This document shows, one piece after another, positions 23,405-31,993 of a stretch of 64,000 nucleotides of DNA (the stretch's first letter is position 1; each line of letters starts with the position of its first letter). This DNA is from Pseudomonas sp. WJP1 (GTDB lineage Bacteria > Pseudomonadota > Gammaproteobacteria > Pseudomonadales > Pseudomonadaceae). Location: positions 4,142,501 to 4,206,500 of the forward strand of contig NZ_CP110128.1 in the NCBI RefSeq assembly GCF_028471945.1. Reading direction: 5' to 3'. Position numbers and translations under genes: made by a program. The notes under the pieces are model-generated. The model was given only the letters and a program-made list of their open reading frames with translations, searched no databases and was not told the DNA's origin.

Positions 23405-23623
23405 TCAGATAGCAGGTGGGGGATTAGCGGCATCGGTTACGAGTGGGACATTCATAAAGGCGTCCCAGCACTGATAGGCGTCGTGCTGCCTCTTGGTCGC
23501 AATTTCCCATTCAGGTCCCGAAACACACTTGGATGACACAAGCATCATCATTCCCATGGTTGCGGCGTCGAGTTCTAACAAAAGTTCGTGTGATTTCATC
23601 CTGAAGTCGTCGATAGATGCCAT
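23405..23623 (-). CDS. Small protein, paralogue B
   Basis: The protein has 72 residues from MASIDDFRMKSHELLLELDA; the frame opens further upstream but would cross the palindrome at 23668-23685. It is the paralogue of 22587-22787, with the same MMxLVSSxxxSGPEW core and a Pro-rich tail. Tandem duplicates within 1 kb suggest recent duplication inside the prophage. Confidence 0.7.
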   Translation of the reverse strand: MASIDDFRMKSHELLLELDAATMGMMMLVSSKCVSGPEWEIATKRQHDAYQCWDAFMNVPLVTDAANPPPAI

Positions 23624-23667
23624 GTCCGTGCCCTGGGCGGAGCACACCGCCATCGAGTAACAGTTGT

Positions 23668-23685
23668 CACTCAAGCGGTTGAGTG
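23668..23685. promoter_or_regulatory. Perfect CACTCAA-GCGG-TTGAGTG palindrome upstream of paralogue B
   Basis: Seven-base arms flank GCGG, 45 bases upstream of the ATG at 23623. A degenerate copy lies at 22834-22851 upstream of paralogue A. Confidence 0.6.
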
Positions 23686-23779
23686 CGGCGTGGGGGAGAT
23701 AGTTCATACCCATTCAACCGTGGCTACCACCCCCCTCTTTCCCTTCAAAGTCAGCCGTTATAGCGGCAAGGACGAAGTC

Positions 23780-24106
23780 ATGCCTGAAGAATTCAAATTG
23801 ATCCAGCCAGCACCAGTCGTGCGCGATGAAATAGGTTCGTTTCAGCACCCAGATATGCCCGACTTCGACGAGGGCGACGGTGACAAGTGCAAAGCATGGA
23901 TTGCCGAACAGCGCCTGAAGGTGGCGATGGTGAGCCTTGAGTACGCGGACGAAGCCGTTGCCGATCGCTACTTCGAATCCGGTGACCCGGATTATAGCTA
24001 CTGGGAGCCTGACCGCCCCGAAGGCGAGGATTGGTTCTGCCTGGCGATTTACGACACCGACGACGGCCCTGTCTGCTGGTGGGCGCGCCGCGAGGTGACG
24101 TCATGA
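23780..24106 (+). CDS. Small acidic phage protein
   Basis: The 108-residue protein MPEEFKLIQPAPVVRDEIGS... is rich in Asp/Glu and Trp (DPDYSYWEPDRPEGEDWFCLAIYDTDDGPVCWWA). Similar acidic proteins recur in Pseudomonas phages; acidic charge could suggest DNA mimicry, but this is a guess. Its stop overlaps the start of the 23-residue frame that follows. Confidence 0.65.
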   Translation: MPEEFKLIQPAPVVRDEIGSFQHPDMPDFDEGDGDKCKAWIAEQRLKVAMVSLEYADEAVADRYFESGDPDYSYWEPDRPEGEDWFCLAIYDTDDGPVCWWARREVTS

Positions 24107-24174
24107 TCCTGCTCGGAGCGCCAGCCCTCGCATGGTTCGCCTACGTGTACTGCTACAAGGGGCCGCGGCGGTAA
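24103..24174 (+). CDS. 23-residue hydrophobic peptide, coupled
   Basis: MILLGAPALAWFAYVYCYKG... begins with an ATGA overlap to the previous gene. It is a short hydrophobic helix with a basic end. The overlap supports translation, but such a short frame may also be chance. Confidence 0.4.
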   Translation: MILLGAPALAWFAYVYCYKGPRR

Positions 24175-24345
24175 GGGTCCACCCCGCCAGCTACCTTCAG
24201 GGGAGAAAGCGTGTGCGCAACTGGCGAGGTGAACCAATAAACCTTAGTTCAGCCATTCAGCCTGCCTAACACCCCTCATCTGATTTCCTCAATCCACTTA
24301 CCCATCAACCACCTTCTGCCGCCACGCGCGGCATGGAACATCTCC

Positions 24346-24588
24346 ATGGAAACTGAAATCCTCTCCGACGAAGAATTGGCCGAACTCACTGGCTACAAGG
24401 CCAGAGCCTACCAGCGTCGCTGGCTGATTGATCGTCAGTGGGTGTTCGTCGAAAGCCGCGGCAAGCGCCCTTTGGTTGGGCGGATGTACGCCCGCATGAA
24501 GTTGGGCATGCTCTCCCCGTCTATCGCTGACCCAAACCCGCCCCCGACGCGTCCGGTCTGGACACCAGACTTCTCCAGAGTGAACTGA
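24346..24588 (+). CDS. DUF4224 protein, possible excisionase-like factor
   Basis: An 80-residue protein with the DUF4224 start: LSDEELAELTGYKARAYQRRWLIDRQWVFVESRGKRPLVGR. This small family usually lies beside phage integrases and is predicted to bind DNA. It ends one base before the integrase start, so it is expressed with it and may direct excision. No experimental role known to me. Confidence 0.8.
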   Translation: METEILSDEELAELTGYKARAYQRRWLIDRQWVFVESRGKRPLVGRMYARMKLGMLSPSIADPNPPPTRPVWTPDFSRVN

Positions 24589-24589
24589 T

Positions 24590-25639
24590 ATGCGCCCCCG
24601 CAAGACAGAAAATAGGGATCTGCCGCCAGGGATGGTGCGGCGTAAACGCCCCCGCAAGAACGGTACTGTCTGGGTTGGGTACTATTACCGGGATGCGAAC
24701 GGCAAGGAGCTGTCGCTTGGCGGGGACTTCGACAAGGCAAGGCTGAAATGGGCTGAACTGGAAGCCAAGGCAAAACCGGCTGACCTGAAGGTCATGAAGG
24801 GGATTTTTGACAGGTACGAGCGGGACATGATCCCGAAGAAGGCGCCGCGCACGCAAAAGGACAACAAAGCTGAGCTCAAGCATTTGCGCAAAGGGTTTGA
24901 AGACGCGCCAATCGACGCAATTACCCCATCCATGGTTGCGCAGTACCGGGATGCAAGGACGGCCAAGACCAGGGCGAACAGAGAAATTGCCCTCCTGTCC
25001 CATGTATTCAACATTGCTCGGGAATGGGGTTTCACTGACCGGGAGAACCCGTGCGCAGGGGTTCGGAAAAACAAGGAAAAGGTCCGGGACTACTACGCCA
25101 ACGATATGGTCTGGTCGGCAGTGTATGGACAAGCTCCGCAGGAGCTGAGGGATGCGATGGACCTGGCCTATTTGACGGGACAGCGCCCGGCTGACGTTAT
25201 CGCAATGACACGTGGAGACATAGAGGGGGATTACTTGACTGTGCAACAAGGAAAAACCAGCAAACGCCTTCGAATCCAGATGCAGGCCGATGGCGTGAAG
25301 AATAGCCTTGGCCTACTCATAGAAGAAATCATGGAGAGAAACAAACAGCACAGCGCGTCGCACTTCATCCTCAGCAAGTCAGGGATGCGCGTTTCGCAGC
25401 AGATGCTGCGTAATAGATGGGATGACGCTCGGGAATCAGCACGATCGCTGGCAGTCAGAGAGGGCCGGAGTGATGACGCAGAGAAGATTCGCCAATTCCA
25501 GTTCAAGGATATCCGACCAAAAGCAGCTTCCGAAATAACCGACATCGCGGACGCGAGCCTCCTGCTGGGCCACTCCGAACAGGAGATCACCAAGCGTGTT
25601 TATCGTCGTATCGGGGCGATCGCTCAGCCTTCAAAATGA
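24590..25639 (+). CDS. int: Prophage integrase, tyrosine recombinase
   Basis: A 349-residue protein with an N-terminal arm-binding domain (VRRKRPRKNGTVWVGYYYRDANGKELSLG), a core-binding domain (about 65-160) and a catalytic domain. Visible residues: Arg in TGQRPADVIAM, Lys in QGKTSKRLRI, Arg in FKDIRPKAASE (the usual His of HxxR is Lys here), His in LLGHSEQE and Tyr in TKRVYRRI. It lies at the prophage edge facing tRNA-Cys, the usual place for the integrase. It inserts and, with helper proteins, excises the prophage. Confidence 0.93.
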   Translation: MRPRKTENRDLPPGMVRRKRPRKNGTVWVGYYYRDANGKELSLGGDFDKARLKWAELEAKAKPADLKVMKGIFDRYERDMIPKKAPRTQKDNKAELKHLRKGFEDAPIDAITPSMVAQYRDARTAKTRANREIALLSHVFNIAREWGFTDRENPCAGVRKNKEKVRDYYANDMVWSAVYGQAPQELRDAMDLAYLTGQRPADVIAMTRGDIEGDYLTVQQGKTSKRLRIQMQADGVKNSLGLLIEEIMERNKQHSASHFILSKSGMRVSQQMLRNRWDDARESARSLAVREGRSDDAEKIRQFQFKDIRPKAASEITDIADASLLLGHSEQEITKRVYRRIGAIAQPSK

Positions 25640-25642
25640 AAT

Positions 25643-25679
25643 AGTTTCGGAACTCCACCCCCTAAAGTTTCGGAACTCC
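25643..25679. repeat. Two direct repeats after int, candidate arm-type sites
   Basis: AGTTTCGGAACTCC occurs at 25643-25656 and 25666-25679, 23 bases apart, between the int stop and the tRNA terminator. Phage attachment sites carry such repeated arm sites for integrase. Confidence 0.6.
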
Positions 25680-25699
25680 TTCACTTTCCTGCGAGCAAT

Positions 25700-25730
25700 A
25701 AAAAACCCCGCAGACGTTAATCTGCGGGGC
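25700..25730 (-). terminator. Intrinsic terminator of the tRNA operon
   Basis: On the minus strand, CCCCGCAGA and TCTGCGGGG pair around TTAACG and are followed by TTTTTTATT. It lies 10 bases after the tRNA-Cys 3' end. Confidence 0.85.
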
Positions 25731-25739
25731 TTTCAATAG

Positions 25740-25813
25740 TGGAGGCCGAGGTCGGAATCGAACCGGCGTAGGCGGATTTGCAATCCGCTGCATAACCATT
25801 TTGCTACTCGGCC
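25740..25813 (-). tRNA. tRNA-Cys (anticodon GCA)
   Basis: The minus strand reads GGCCGAGTAGC... with anticodon loop TTTGCAA, a T-arm GGTTCGATTCC and an encoded CCA end. The acceptor stem GGCCGAG pairs with CTCGGCC. Its 3' end faces the integrase, so it is the likely attachment region; the other attachment copy lies outside the window. Confidence 0.95.
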
Positions 25814-25858
25814 TCAAAACATTTGTTGTCAGTAGCGCGACATCAAATGCGTAAAACT

Positions 25859-25934
<76 letters not shown>

Positions 25935-25997
25935 GTCTTGGTGTGGCGCATTCTATAGAATCCAGAAGCCACGTCAACCCTTTGATTCAAAAAAGTT

Positions 25998-26558
25998 TTA
26001 TTTCTTTTGCACGTCAGTCTTCAGGTGCGGCCAGGCAGCCCGCAAGTACTGAACCATGGACCACAATGTCAGGCCTGCGGAGACCATCAGCAAGGCGTAA
26101 CCCAACAAGACCCAGAAGCTGAAGTCCTTCGGATTGGCCAGCAGGATTACCAGCGCCAGCATTTGCGCGGCGGTTTTCCATTTACCCAGGTTCGACACGG
26201 CCACGTGCGCACGGGCGCCGAGTTCGGCCATCCATTCGCGCAAGGCCGAGACCACGATCTCGCGACCGATGATCACGGCAGCCGGCAGCGTGAGCCACAG
26301 GTTGCCGTGTTCCTGGACCAGCAACACCAGGGCGACGGCGACCATCAGCTTGTCGGCCACGGGATCGAGGAAGGCCCCGAACGGCGTGCTTTGTTCCAGG
26401 CGTCGGGCCAGGTACCCGTCCAGCCAGTCGGTGGCGGCGGCGAAGGCGAAGACCGAGGCTGACGCCAGGTAACTCCATTGGTAAGGCAGGTAGAACAGCA
26501 AAATGAAGATCGGTATGAGCAGGACGCGTAGAACGGTAATCAGATTAGGGATATTCAT
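25998..26558 (-). CDS. pgsA: CDP-diacylglycerol-glycerol-3-phosphate 3-phosphatidyltransferase
   Basis: A 186-residue membrane protein from [16 protein letters not shown]; a GTG 6 bases upstream could extend it. The CDP-alcohol transferase motif DG(x2)AR(x8)G(x3)D(x3)D is complete: [27 protein letters not shown]. Several hydrophobic spans follow. The enzyme makes phosphatidylglycerophosphate, the first step of phosphatidylglycerol and cardiolipin synthesis, in the inner membrane. It lies 33 bases after uvrC in the conserved gacA-uvrC-pgsA order. Confidence 0.97.
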   Translation of the reverse strand: MNIPNLITVLRVLLIPIFILLFYLPYQWSYLASASVFAFAAATDWLDGYLARRLEQSTPFGAFLDPVADKLMVAVALVLLVQEHGNLWLTLPAAVIIGREIVVSALREWMAELGARAHVAVSNLGKWKTAAQMLALVILLANPKDFSFWVLLGYALLMVSAGLTLWSMVQYLRAAWPHLKTDVQKK

Positions 26559-26591
26559 CGGCACAACTGGCTACGAGGTGAGGGGGGCATT

Positions 26592-28415
26592 CTACTCGCT
26601 GTGCAGATTGGCATAAATCAACTCTGCGAGCTTTTTACTGATCCCGGGGGCTTTTGCGATCTCTTCGATGCTGGCACGAGACAGCTCCTGCAATCCACCA
26701 AAATGTTTGAGCAAATCGCGCCGACGTGTCGGCCCGACTCCGGCAACGCCTTCAAGCGTCGAGGTGCGCCGGGTTTTCCCGCGTCGCGCGCGGTGCCCGG
26801 TAATCGCGAAACGGTGGGCTTCGTCGCGAATCTGCTGGATCAGGTGCAGTGCGGGGGAATCACCGCGCAAGGTGAATTCGTGGGCGGCGTCGTTGAGGTA
26901 CAGGGTTTCGAAACCAGCCTTGCGCGTCGCGCCCTTGGCCACGCCGAGCAGGATCAGGTCGGGGACCGCCAGCTCATCGAGCACGTCACGGGCCATCGAC
27001 AGCTGGCCCTTGCCGCCGTCGACCAGCAGGATGTCCGGCAGCTTGCCCTCCCCGTCCTTGAGCTTGCTGAAGCGCCGGGTCAGGGCCTGGTGCATGGCGG
27101 CGTAGTCGTCGCCCGCGGTGACGCCCTCGATGTTGTAGCGCCGGTAATCGGACTTGATCGGGCCTTCGGGACCAAACACCACGCACGAGGCCACGGTCGC
27201 CTCCCCGCTGGAGTGACTGATGTCATAGCACTCGAGGCGCTGGGGTGGCTCGTCCAGCTTGAGCACTTCGGCCAAGGCGTCGAAACGTGCGGCAACGTGT
27301 TGTCGGTTGGCCAGGCGCGCACCCAGGGCCTGCTCGGCATTGGTCACCGCCAATTGCTGCCAGCGCGCACGCGTACCGCGCACCCGGTGGCTGATGGTCA
27401 GTTCGCGACCGCGCAGCTCGTGAATGGCCGCGATCAGTGCCGGAACATCTTCGTGAACCACATTGACGATCAGCTCGCTCGGCAAGTCGCGTTCGGGACT
27501 GCTGACGTAGTACTGGCCGAGAAACGCCGCCATGACCTCGGACACATCTTCTTCGATACCCACCTGCGGGAAAAAGTTCTTGCTCCCCAGCACTCGCCCA
27601 CCGCGCACACTGATCAGGTGGACACAGGCGCCGCCCGGATTGACGAACGCTGCAATCACATCGACGTCGCCCGTGCCGCCTTCCATGCTCTGTTGATCCT
27701 GAACCCGGCGCAGCAGCGAAATCTGATCGCGCAGTTCGGCGGCACGCTCGAATTCGAGGTTGATCGCCGCCTCTTCCATGGCCGCGGACAACTCGTCGCT
27801 CAACGCATTGCTGCGACCTTCGAGGAACATCACCGAGTGCCGCACATCTTCGGCATACACCTGCGGGTCGACCAAGCCGACACAAGGTGCCTTGCAGCGC
27901 TTGATCTGGTATTGCAGGCAAGGCCGCGTGCGGTTCTTGTAATAACTGTCTTCGCACTGGCGAACGAAAAAGGCCTTTTGCAACAGGCTCAGGCTTTCGC
28001 GAATCGCTCCGGCGCTCGGATAGGGACCGAAGTATTTTCCCTTGGCCTTCTTCGCCCCGCGGTGGATGCTCAGCCGTGGGAACTGGCCATCGGAGAGAAA
28101 GACATAAGGGTAGGATTTGTCGTCGCGCAGCAGGATGTTGTACGGCGGGCGCCACTCTTTGATCAGCGTTTGCTCGAGGAGCAAGGCCTCGGTTTCATTG
28201 GCCGTGATGGTCGTTTCGACCTGGGCAATACGGGCCACCAGCGCAGCGGTCTTGGGGGCCAGGCCGGTTTTGCGAAAGTAGCTCGACAGGCGATTCTTGA
28301 GATTCTTGGCCTTGCCGACGTAGAGCAGGCGCGCATCGCTGTCGAACATGCGATAGACGCCGGGGCGCCCGCTGACCGTCGACAGGAAGGCGCTTGGATC
28401 GAATTTTTCAGTCAT
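26592..28415 (-). CDS. uvrC: Excinuclease ABC subunit C
   Basis: A 607-residue protein of normal family length. It has an N-terminal GIY-YIG nuclease ([25 protein letters not shown]), a UvrB-binding UVR segment near [21 protein letters not shown], a C-terminal RNase H-like nuclease ([21 protein letters not shown]... [10 protein letters not shown]) and a tandem HhH end ([25 protein letters not shown]). It makes both incisions around UV and bulky lesions together with UvrB. It starts 2 bases after the gacA stop, the classical gacA-uvrC operon. Confidence 0.98.
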   Translation of the reverse strand: MTEKFDPSAFLSTVSGRPGVYRMFDSDARLLYVGKAKNLKNRLSSYFRKTGLAPKTAALVARIAQVETTITANETEALLLEQTLIKEWRPPYNILLRDDKSYPYVFLSDGQFPRLSIHRGAKKAKGKYFGPYPSAGAIRESLSLLQKAFFVRQCEDSYYKNRTRPCLQYQIKRCKAPCVGLVDPQVYAEDVRHSVMFLEGRSNALSDELSAAMEEAAINLEFERAAELRDQISLLRRVQDQQSMEGGTGDVDVIAAFVNPGGACVHLISVRGGRVLGSKNFFPQVGIEEDVSEVMAAFLGQYYVSSPERDLPSELIVNVVHEDVPALIAAIHELRGRELTISHRVRGTRARWQQLAVTNAEQALGARLANRQHVAARFDALAEVLKLDEPPQRLECYDISHSSGEATVASCVVFGPEGPIKSDYRRYNIEGVTAGDDYAAMHQALTRRFSKLKDGEGKLPDILLVDGGKGQLSMARDVLDELAVPDLILLGVAKGATRKAGFETLYLNDAAHEFTLRGDSPALHLIQQIRDEAHRFAITGHRARRGKTRRTSTLEGVAGVGPTRRRDLLKHFGGLQELSRASIEEIAKAPGISKKLAELIYANLHSE

Positions 28416-28417
28416 TT

Positions 28418-29059
28418 TCAGAGGCTGGCATCAACCATGCCGTGTCGCACCGCCAACAGCGTCAACTCGACATCGCTGCTGATCGAAAGCTTTTCGAAAA
28501 TGCGGTATCGGTAGGTGTTCACGGTTTTCGGCGACAGGCACAACTTGTCGGAAATGATCTGGACTTTCTGGCAGCCGACGATCATCAGCGCGATCTGGAT
28601 TTCCCGCTCCGACAGCGCGTCAAAGGGCGAATCGTTGGTCGGCTGGAACGACTTGATCGCCAGTTGCTGGGCAATTTGCGGGCTGATGTAACGTTGCCCG
28701 GCAAACACCAGGCGGATGGCCTGGACCATTTCCGGCAATCCGGCACCCTTGGTCAGGTAGCCCGCCGCACCGGCCTGCAACAGCCGGGTAGGAAACGGAT
28801 CTTCCTCGCACACGGTCACCGCGACAACCTTGATGTCAGGATGGCTGCGCAACAATTTGCGAGTGGCTTCAAGACCGCCGATCCCGGGCATTTTCACGTC
28901 CATCAAGACCACATCGGGTTTCAACTCACGCGCCTTGAGCAGGGACTCTTCCCCGGACTCTGCCTGGCCGACTACTTGCAGGCCATCGATGTCAGCCAGC
29001 ATTCGCGTAATGCCTGTACGAACGAGATCATGGTCATCGACTACTAGCACCCTAATCAA
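28418..29059 (-). CDS. gacA: Response regulator GacA, global activator of secondary metabolism
   Basis: A 213-residue protein read from TTG at 29059 ([17 protein letters not shown]), with GAGG upstream; a TTG start is also known for gacA of other fluorescens-group strains. The receiver domain has the acidic pair VDDHD, phospho-Asp in [12 protein letters not shown] and the Lys in GYLTKGAG. The C-terminal LuxR-type HTH is [46 protein letters not shown]. It is activated by the sensor GacS and turns on small RNAs that titrate RsmA/CsrA proteins. Confidence 0.97.
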   Translation of the reverse strand: MIRVLVVDDHDLVRTGITRMLADIDGLQVVGQAESGEESLLKARELKPDVVLMDVKMPGIGGLEATRKLLRSHPDIKVVAVTVCEEDPFPTRLLQAGAAGYLTKGAGLPEMVQAIRLVFAGQRYISPQIAQQLAIKSFQPTNDSPFDALSEREIQIALMIVGCQKVQIISDKLCLSPKTVNTYRYRIFEKLSISSDVELTLLAVRHGMVDASL

Positions 29060-29187
29060 GCAGACACCTCGCGATAGGATCTTATTTGGATTGCCCGCCA
29101 CCTTAGCAAAAAGCATCTGGCAGACCTAGCGCCCAGCGCTATATAAAAAGTTTCCATTCGTCTTGCAGAGCTTGTCGGCAGTGTGTT

Positions 29188-29664
29188 TCAGCCAGGAGCA
29201 GCGAACACTTCACGCTCCATGCGCAGGAAACACTCGTCCCTGCCCACCACCTTCAAGCCCTTGCGTTCGTACAAGGCACGTGCCGGATTATTTTCAAAAA
29301 CCGTCAAACGCAAGCGCTGGCGCCCTTCCCTGCACGCCAGTGCCAATACCTGATCGATTGCCCAGGAACCGGCACCCTGCACTCGAAACGCCTGGCCAAC
29401 ATGCAGTTCGCGGATGTACAACGCCCGGGCATCCCGACTGAGGCTGACGAACCCCAGCCGATGCTCGCCGCGCACGATTATCCGGTTGTCCCGCCCGGCC
29501 CAGGCGACATCGAACGCTTCGTCCTGCCACAACAGATCGTGCTGGATGTAATAGCGCAGCATGTTGACGTGCGTCAGTTCCCGGGCGAAATCGAGGTCGC
29601 GGTCCGTTGCCGGGCGCCAGTCAACATCCGGCAAGCCGCGGCGAAGGTCATGCAATGGCGTCAT
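29188..29664 (-). CDS. GNAT family N-acetyltransferase
   Basis: The protein has 158 residues from MTPLHDLRRGLPDVDWRPAT; the open frame reaches 29973, but that part overlaps the aro leader in antisense. The GNAT fold shows IRELHVGQAFRVQGAGSWAIDQVLALA (motif A with the acetyl-CoA loop variant Q-x-x-G-A-G) and LTVFENNPARALYERKGLKVVGR (motif B). It would transfer an acetyl group from acetyl-CoA to an amine; the substrate is not predictable. Confidence 0.85.
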   Translation of the reverse strand: MTPLHDLRRGLPDVDWRPATDRDLDFARELTHVNMLRYYIQHDLLWQDEAFDVAWAGRDNRIIVRGEHRLGFVSLSRDARALYIRELHVGQAFRVQGAGSWAIDQVLALACREGRQRLRLTVFENNPARALYERKGLKVVGRDECFLRMEREVFAAPG

Positions 29665-29772
29665 GCTTGATCCTTTGACGGGGGTCGGTTTCAAAAACAA
29701 GGAGTGTGTGTCACAACCCCATGGGCACTCAAGCGATAGAAACCGTCGTTGATGACCGATAGCATTTTCTGA

Positions 29773-29802
29773 TTGAAACCTCGCACCGGCCTCTAGTAAG
29801 CT
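29773..29802 (+). promoter_or_regulatory. Candidate promoter of the aromatic leader
   Basis: TTGAAA (29773-29778) and TAAGCT (29797-29802) are 18 bases apart, about 25 bases upstream of the leader start codon. Confidence 0.4.
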
Positions 29803-29826
29803 CGGTGCATTCATCGGAGATAGACC

Positions 29827-29955
29827 ATGTTCAACACCCACCCACCGCTTAATACCGCCAGCGCTCCGCGCTCGGTTGCGGCTGCTCGGGTGAACGACGT
29901 GTGCGCTCCGGCAAGCTTTTATTTTGGGTATTGGTTTAGCCACTGGCGCGCCTGA
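29827..29955 (+). CDS. Aromatic-rich leader peptide for DAHP synthase attenuation
   Basis: A 42-residue frame ending ...FYFGYWFSHWRA with three Phe, two Tyr and two Trp in ten codons, 12 bases from the stop. A strong terminator follows at 30003-30041 and a DAHP synthase gene lies downstream. This is the layout of ribosome-mediated attenuation: shortage of charged aromatic tRNAs would stall the ribosome in the aromatic run and prevent terminator formation. Confidence 0.75.
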   Translation: MFNTHPPLNTASAPRSVAAARVNDVCAPASFYFGYWFSHWRA

Positions 29956-30002
29956 TACCCACACGGCGCCCACTTCAAACGGGTCGCCACCAGAGAATTT
30001 TC

Positions 30003-30041
30003 AACCCCCGGTCGGCCTCCCGACCGGGGGTTTTGTTTTTT
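30003..30041 (+). terminator. Attenuator terminator
   Basis: A perfect 13-bp stem, AACCCCCGGTCGG with CCGACCGGGGGTT, and a 4-base loop (CCTC) are followed by TTGTTTTTT. It lies between the aromatic leader and the DAHP synthase gene. Confidence 0.85.
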
Positions 30042-30090
30042 GGGCCCGCCACTTATTTAGCGACACACCGCCATCAAGAGGATTCACGAA

Positions 30091-30243
30091 ATGAACTACG
30101 CCACTTATTACCGTCACGACAGTTTTACCGCCTGGCGATTTACCACCCTCCGCTCGGGACAGCCTGCCGCCTCCGATCGGTCACCCACTGGTGGCAAGCA
30201 CACACACGTAGCCAATCCGGCCAATTGTCGAACACCCCAGTAG
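30091..30243 (+). CDS. Second short frame rich in aromatic codons before DAHP synthase
   Basis: The 50-residue frame starts MNYATYYRHDSFTAWRF, with three Tyr, two Phe and one Trp in the first 17 codons, and AGAGGA upstream of the ATG. No terminator follows it. It may be a second sensing peptide, a translational leader coupled to the synthase gene 46 bases later, or a small protein. Confidence 0.45.
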   Translation: MNYATYYRHDSFTAWRFTTLRSGQPAASDRSPTGGKHTHVANPANCRTPQ

Positions 30244-30289
30244 GGCCGAGCGCGCGGGAACGACCCGCCGCCGCCCAGGAAGCCTGAAC

Positions 30290-31360
30290 ATGAACTCGTC
30301 CGTCTCTGCTCTGCCACTGTCGACCCTCAACCCTGCCAACGAAGCGTTGACCCTGCGCCTGCCAAGTTCGTTGCAACTCAAGCAGCAATTGCCCCTGAGC
30401 AATGCCCTGGCCCGTCAAGTCGCCGCCCACCGCCAGGCGGTTCGCGCGATCCTCGACGGGGAAGACTCCCGCCTGCTGGTCATCGTCGGCCCCTGCTCGA
30501 TCCATGACCCGAAATCAGCCCTCGAATACGCCGACAATCTGGCCCGTCTGGCCGCCGACGTCAGCGACCAGATGCTCCTGGTGATGCGCGCCTACGTCGA
30601 AAAACCTCGCACCACGGTAGGCTGGAAAGGCCTGGCCTACGATCCGCACCTCGACGGCAGCGATGACATGGCCGGCGGCCTGACCCTGTCCCGGGAACTG
30701 ATGCGTGAAATGCTCATGCTGGGCTTGCCGGTGGCGACCGAACTGCTGCAACCCATGGCTGCCGGCTACTTCGATGACCTGCTGAGCTGGGTGGCCATTG
30801 GCGCCCGCACCACCGAATCGCAGATCCATCGGGAGATGGCCAGCGGCCTGGGCATGCCAGTCGGCTTCAAGAACGGCACCGACGGCGGAGTCGGCGTGGC
30901 CTGTGACGCCATGCGCTCGGCCGCCCATCCACATCGTCATTTCGGTGTCGACAGCCAGGGCCATCCCGCGATCATCCAGACCCCGGGCAATGCAGACACC
31001 CACCTGGTGCTGCGCGGCGGCCATCACGGCCCGAACTACGATCGCGCCAGCGTCGCCCGCGTGCACGCCGACCTGACCCGCCTGAAGATCCCGGCCCGCA
31101 TCATGGTTGACTGCAGCCACGCCAACAGCAGTAAAGATCCGCTGCGCCAGCCCGCTGTGTTCAACGACGTGCTGGAGCAACGCCTGCAGGGTGATCGCTC
31201 GCTGATCGGCATGATGATCGAAAGCCATTTGTTCGAGGGTTGCCAGCCGCTGGGCTCGTCGCTGCAGTATGGCGTTTCGGTTACCGACGGTTGCCTGGGC
31301 TGGAGCGCGACAGAACAACTGTTGCGCCAGGCGGCGGATCGGCTGCGGACACAGGAATAA
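30290..31360 (+). CDS. 3-deoxy-7-phosphoheptulonate (DAHP) synthase, class I
   Basis: A 356-residue AroF/AroG/AroH-type enzyme. Visible motifs: VIVGPCSIHDP (phosphate and metal binding), AYVEKPRTTVGWKGL, GARTTESQIHREMASGL, PVGFKNGTDG, GGHHGPNYD and IMVDCSHANSSKD (metal-binding His/Cys/Glu region). It condenses phosphoenolpyruvate and erythrose 4-phosphate, the entry step of the shikimate pathway. Which aromatic amino acid inhibits this isoenzyme cannot be decided here, so no aroF/G/H letter is given. Expression is probably set by the attenuator upstream. Confidence 0.95.
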   Translation: MNSSVSALPLSTLNPANEALTLRLPSSLQLKQQLPLSNALARQVAAHRQAVRAILDGEDSRLLVIVGPCSIHDPKSALEYADNLARLAADVSDQMLLVMRAYVEKPRTTVGWKGLAYDPHLDGSDDMAGGLTLSRELMREMLMLGLPVATELLQPMAAGYFDDLLSWVAIGARTTESQIHREMASGLGMPVGFKNGTDGGVGVACDAMRSAAHPHRHFGVDSQGHPAIIQTPGNADTHLVLRGGHHGPNYDRASVARVHADLTRLKIPARIMVDCSHANSSKDPLRQPAVFNDVLEQRLQGDRSLIGMMIESHLFEGCQPLGSSLQYGVSVTDGCLGWSATEQLLRQAADRLRTQE

Positions 31361-31362
31361 CG

Positions 31363-31467
31363 CCTGTAGGAGCGAGCATGCTCGCGATGGACTTCCAGGC
31401 AAAGCGCTCATCCAGACAGGGCGCGTTATCGTTGATGTCCATCGCCAGCAGGCTGGCTCCCACAGGG
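31363..31467. repeat. REP doublet (Pseudomonas REP)
   Basis: CTGTAGGAGCGAGCATGCTCG at the left and a GCCAGCAGGCTGGCTCCCACAG arm at the right, in opposite orientation and of two different REP variants, lie just after the DAHP synthase stop. Confidence 0.85.
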
Positions 31468-31499
31468 GATCAGGTACACCCGTAAAAGCCAGGTCGGCT

Positions 31500-31780
31500 T
31501 TAAGGCCGCCTCGCTTTTGCTTTGGATTTGGGTGCCCCGTTAACCACGCTGGCCGAACGCAGGCATTGCGCAGTGGGGAAACCGGCAGGACGCCGGTTTA
31601 GCCGCGCTGGGCCAGGGATGGCCCATCGCGGCGACCCACGGAGCAATGCCGGAGTGAGGGCATGCCGAGCCCTAGCGAGGCACCGAGTGGTGGGGCAAAG
31701 CCTTTTGGTTCCTTTTTGGCGTTTGAAAAGGGACTCGCCGTAAGGGCGAAACCATAAGCAGCCGTTACCGCAGCAATGGA
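31500..31780. repeat. Conserved Pseudomonas intergenic element
   Basis: The stretch running from GCCGCCTCGCTTTTGC through GAGTGAGGGCATGCCGAGCC and GCACCGAGTGGTGGGGCAAA to CGTAAGGGCGAAACC is an element I recognise from many Pseudomonas intergenic regions. It is rich in small palindromes (ACCGGCAGGACGCCGGT) and has no credible gene. Exact ends are uncertain. The remaining bases to 31987 are also gene-free; a direct repeat CTATATACAGT lies twice at about 31791-31812. Confidence 0.6.
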
Positions 31781-31993
31781 TATTCCCGCAATCTATATAC
31801 AGTCTATATACAGTCCAGCACCGCAAAAGCCCTGCGCAATTCACGACCAAGGCCACGCCCACCTCCGCGCATTCGTACCGTACCTATGCCTTTTTCCCCA
31901 AGCCACCGCGGCCATTTCATGCATCGCGCCAGCATTGGAGTCTTTAAAGTGAGGTCGAAATCACTTTCTTGAACCCTGGAAAAAGGAATGAAC

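Larger units (their letters stand above)
23366..23766 (+). repeat. Two copies of a 21-bp element with a 12-bp palindrome
   Basis: CAAAGTCAGCCG(C/T)TATAGCGG occurs at 23366-23386 and 23746-23766, one mismatch apart. The second copy lies 14 bases before the start of the gene at 23780. The first precedes no gene, so part of this region seems duplicated. The inner CCGCTATAGCGG is a perfect palindrome and could be an operator. Confidence 0.65.

Noticed and set aside
26601..28514. 637-residue open frame on the plus strand opposite uvrC
   Set aside because: It is the antisense shadow of a certain, full-length uvrC; high GC keeps the opposite frame open and no domain is visible.
29665..29973. N-terminal extension of the GNAT gene
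   Set aside because: The extra 103 residues are not GNAT-like and overlap the aromatic leader in antisense.
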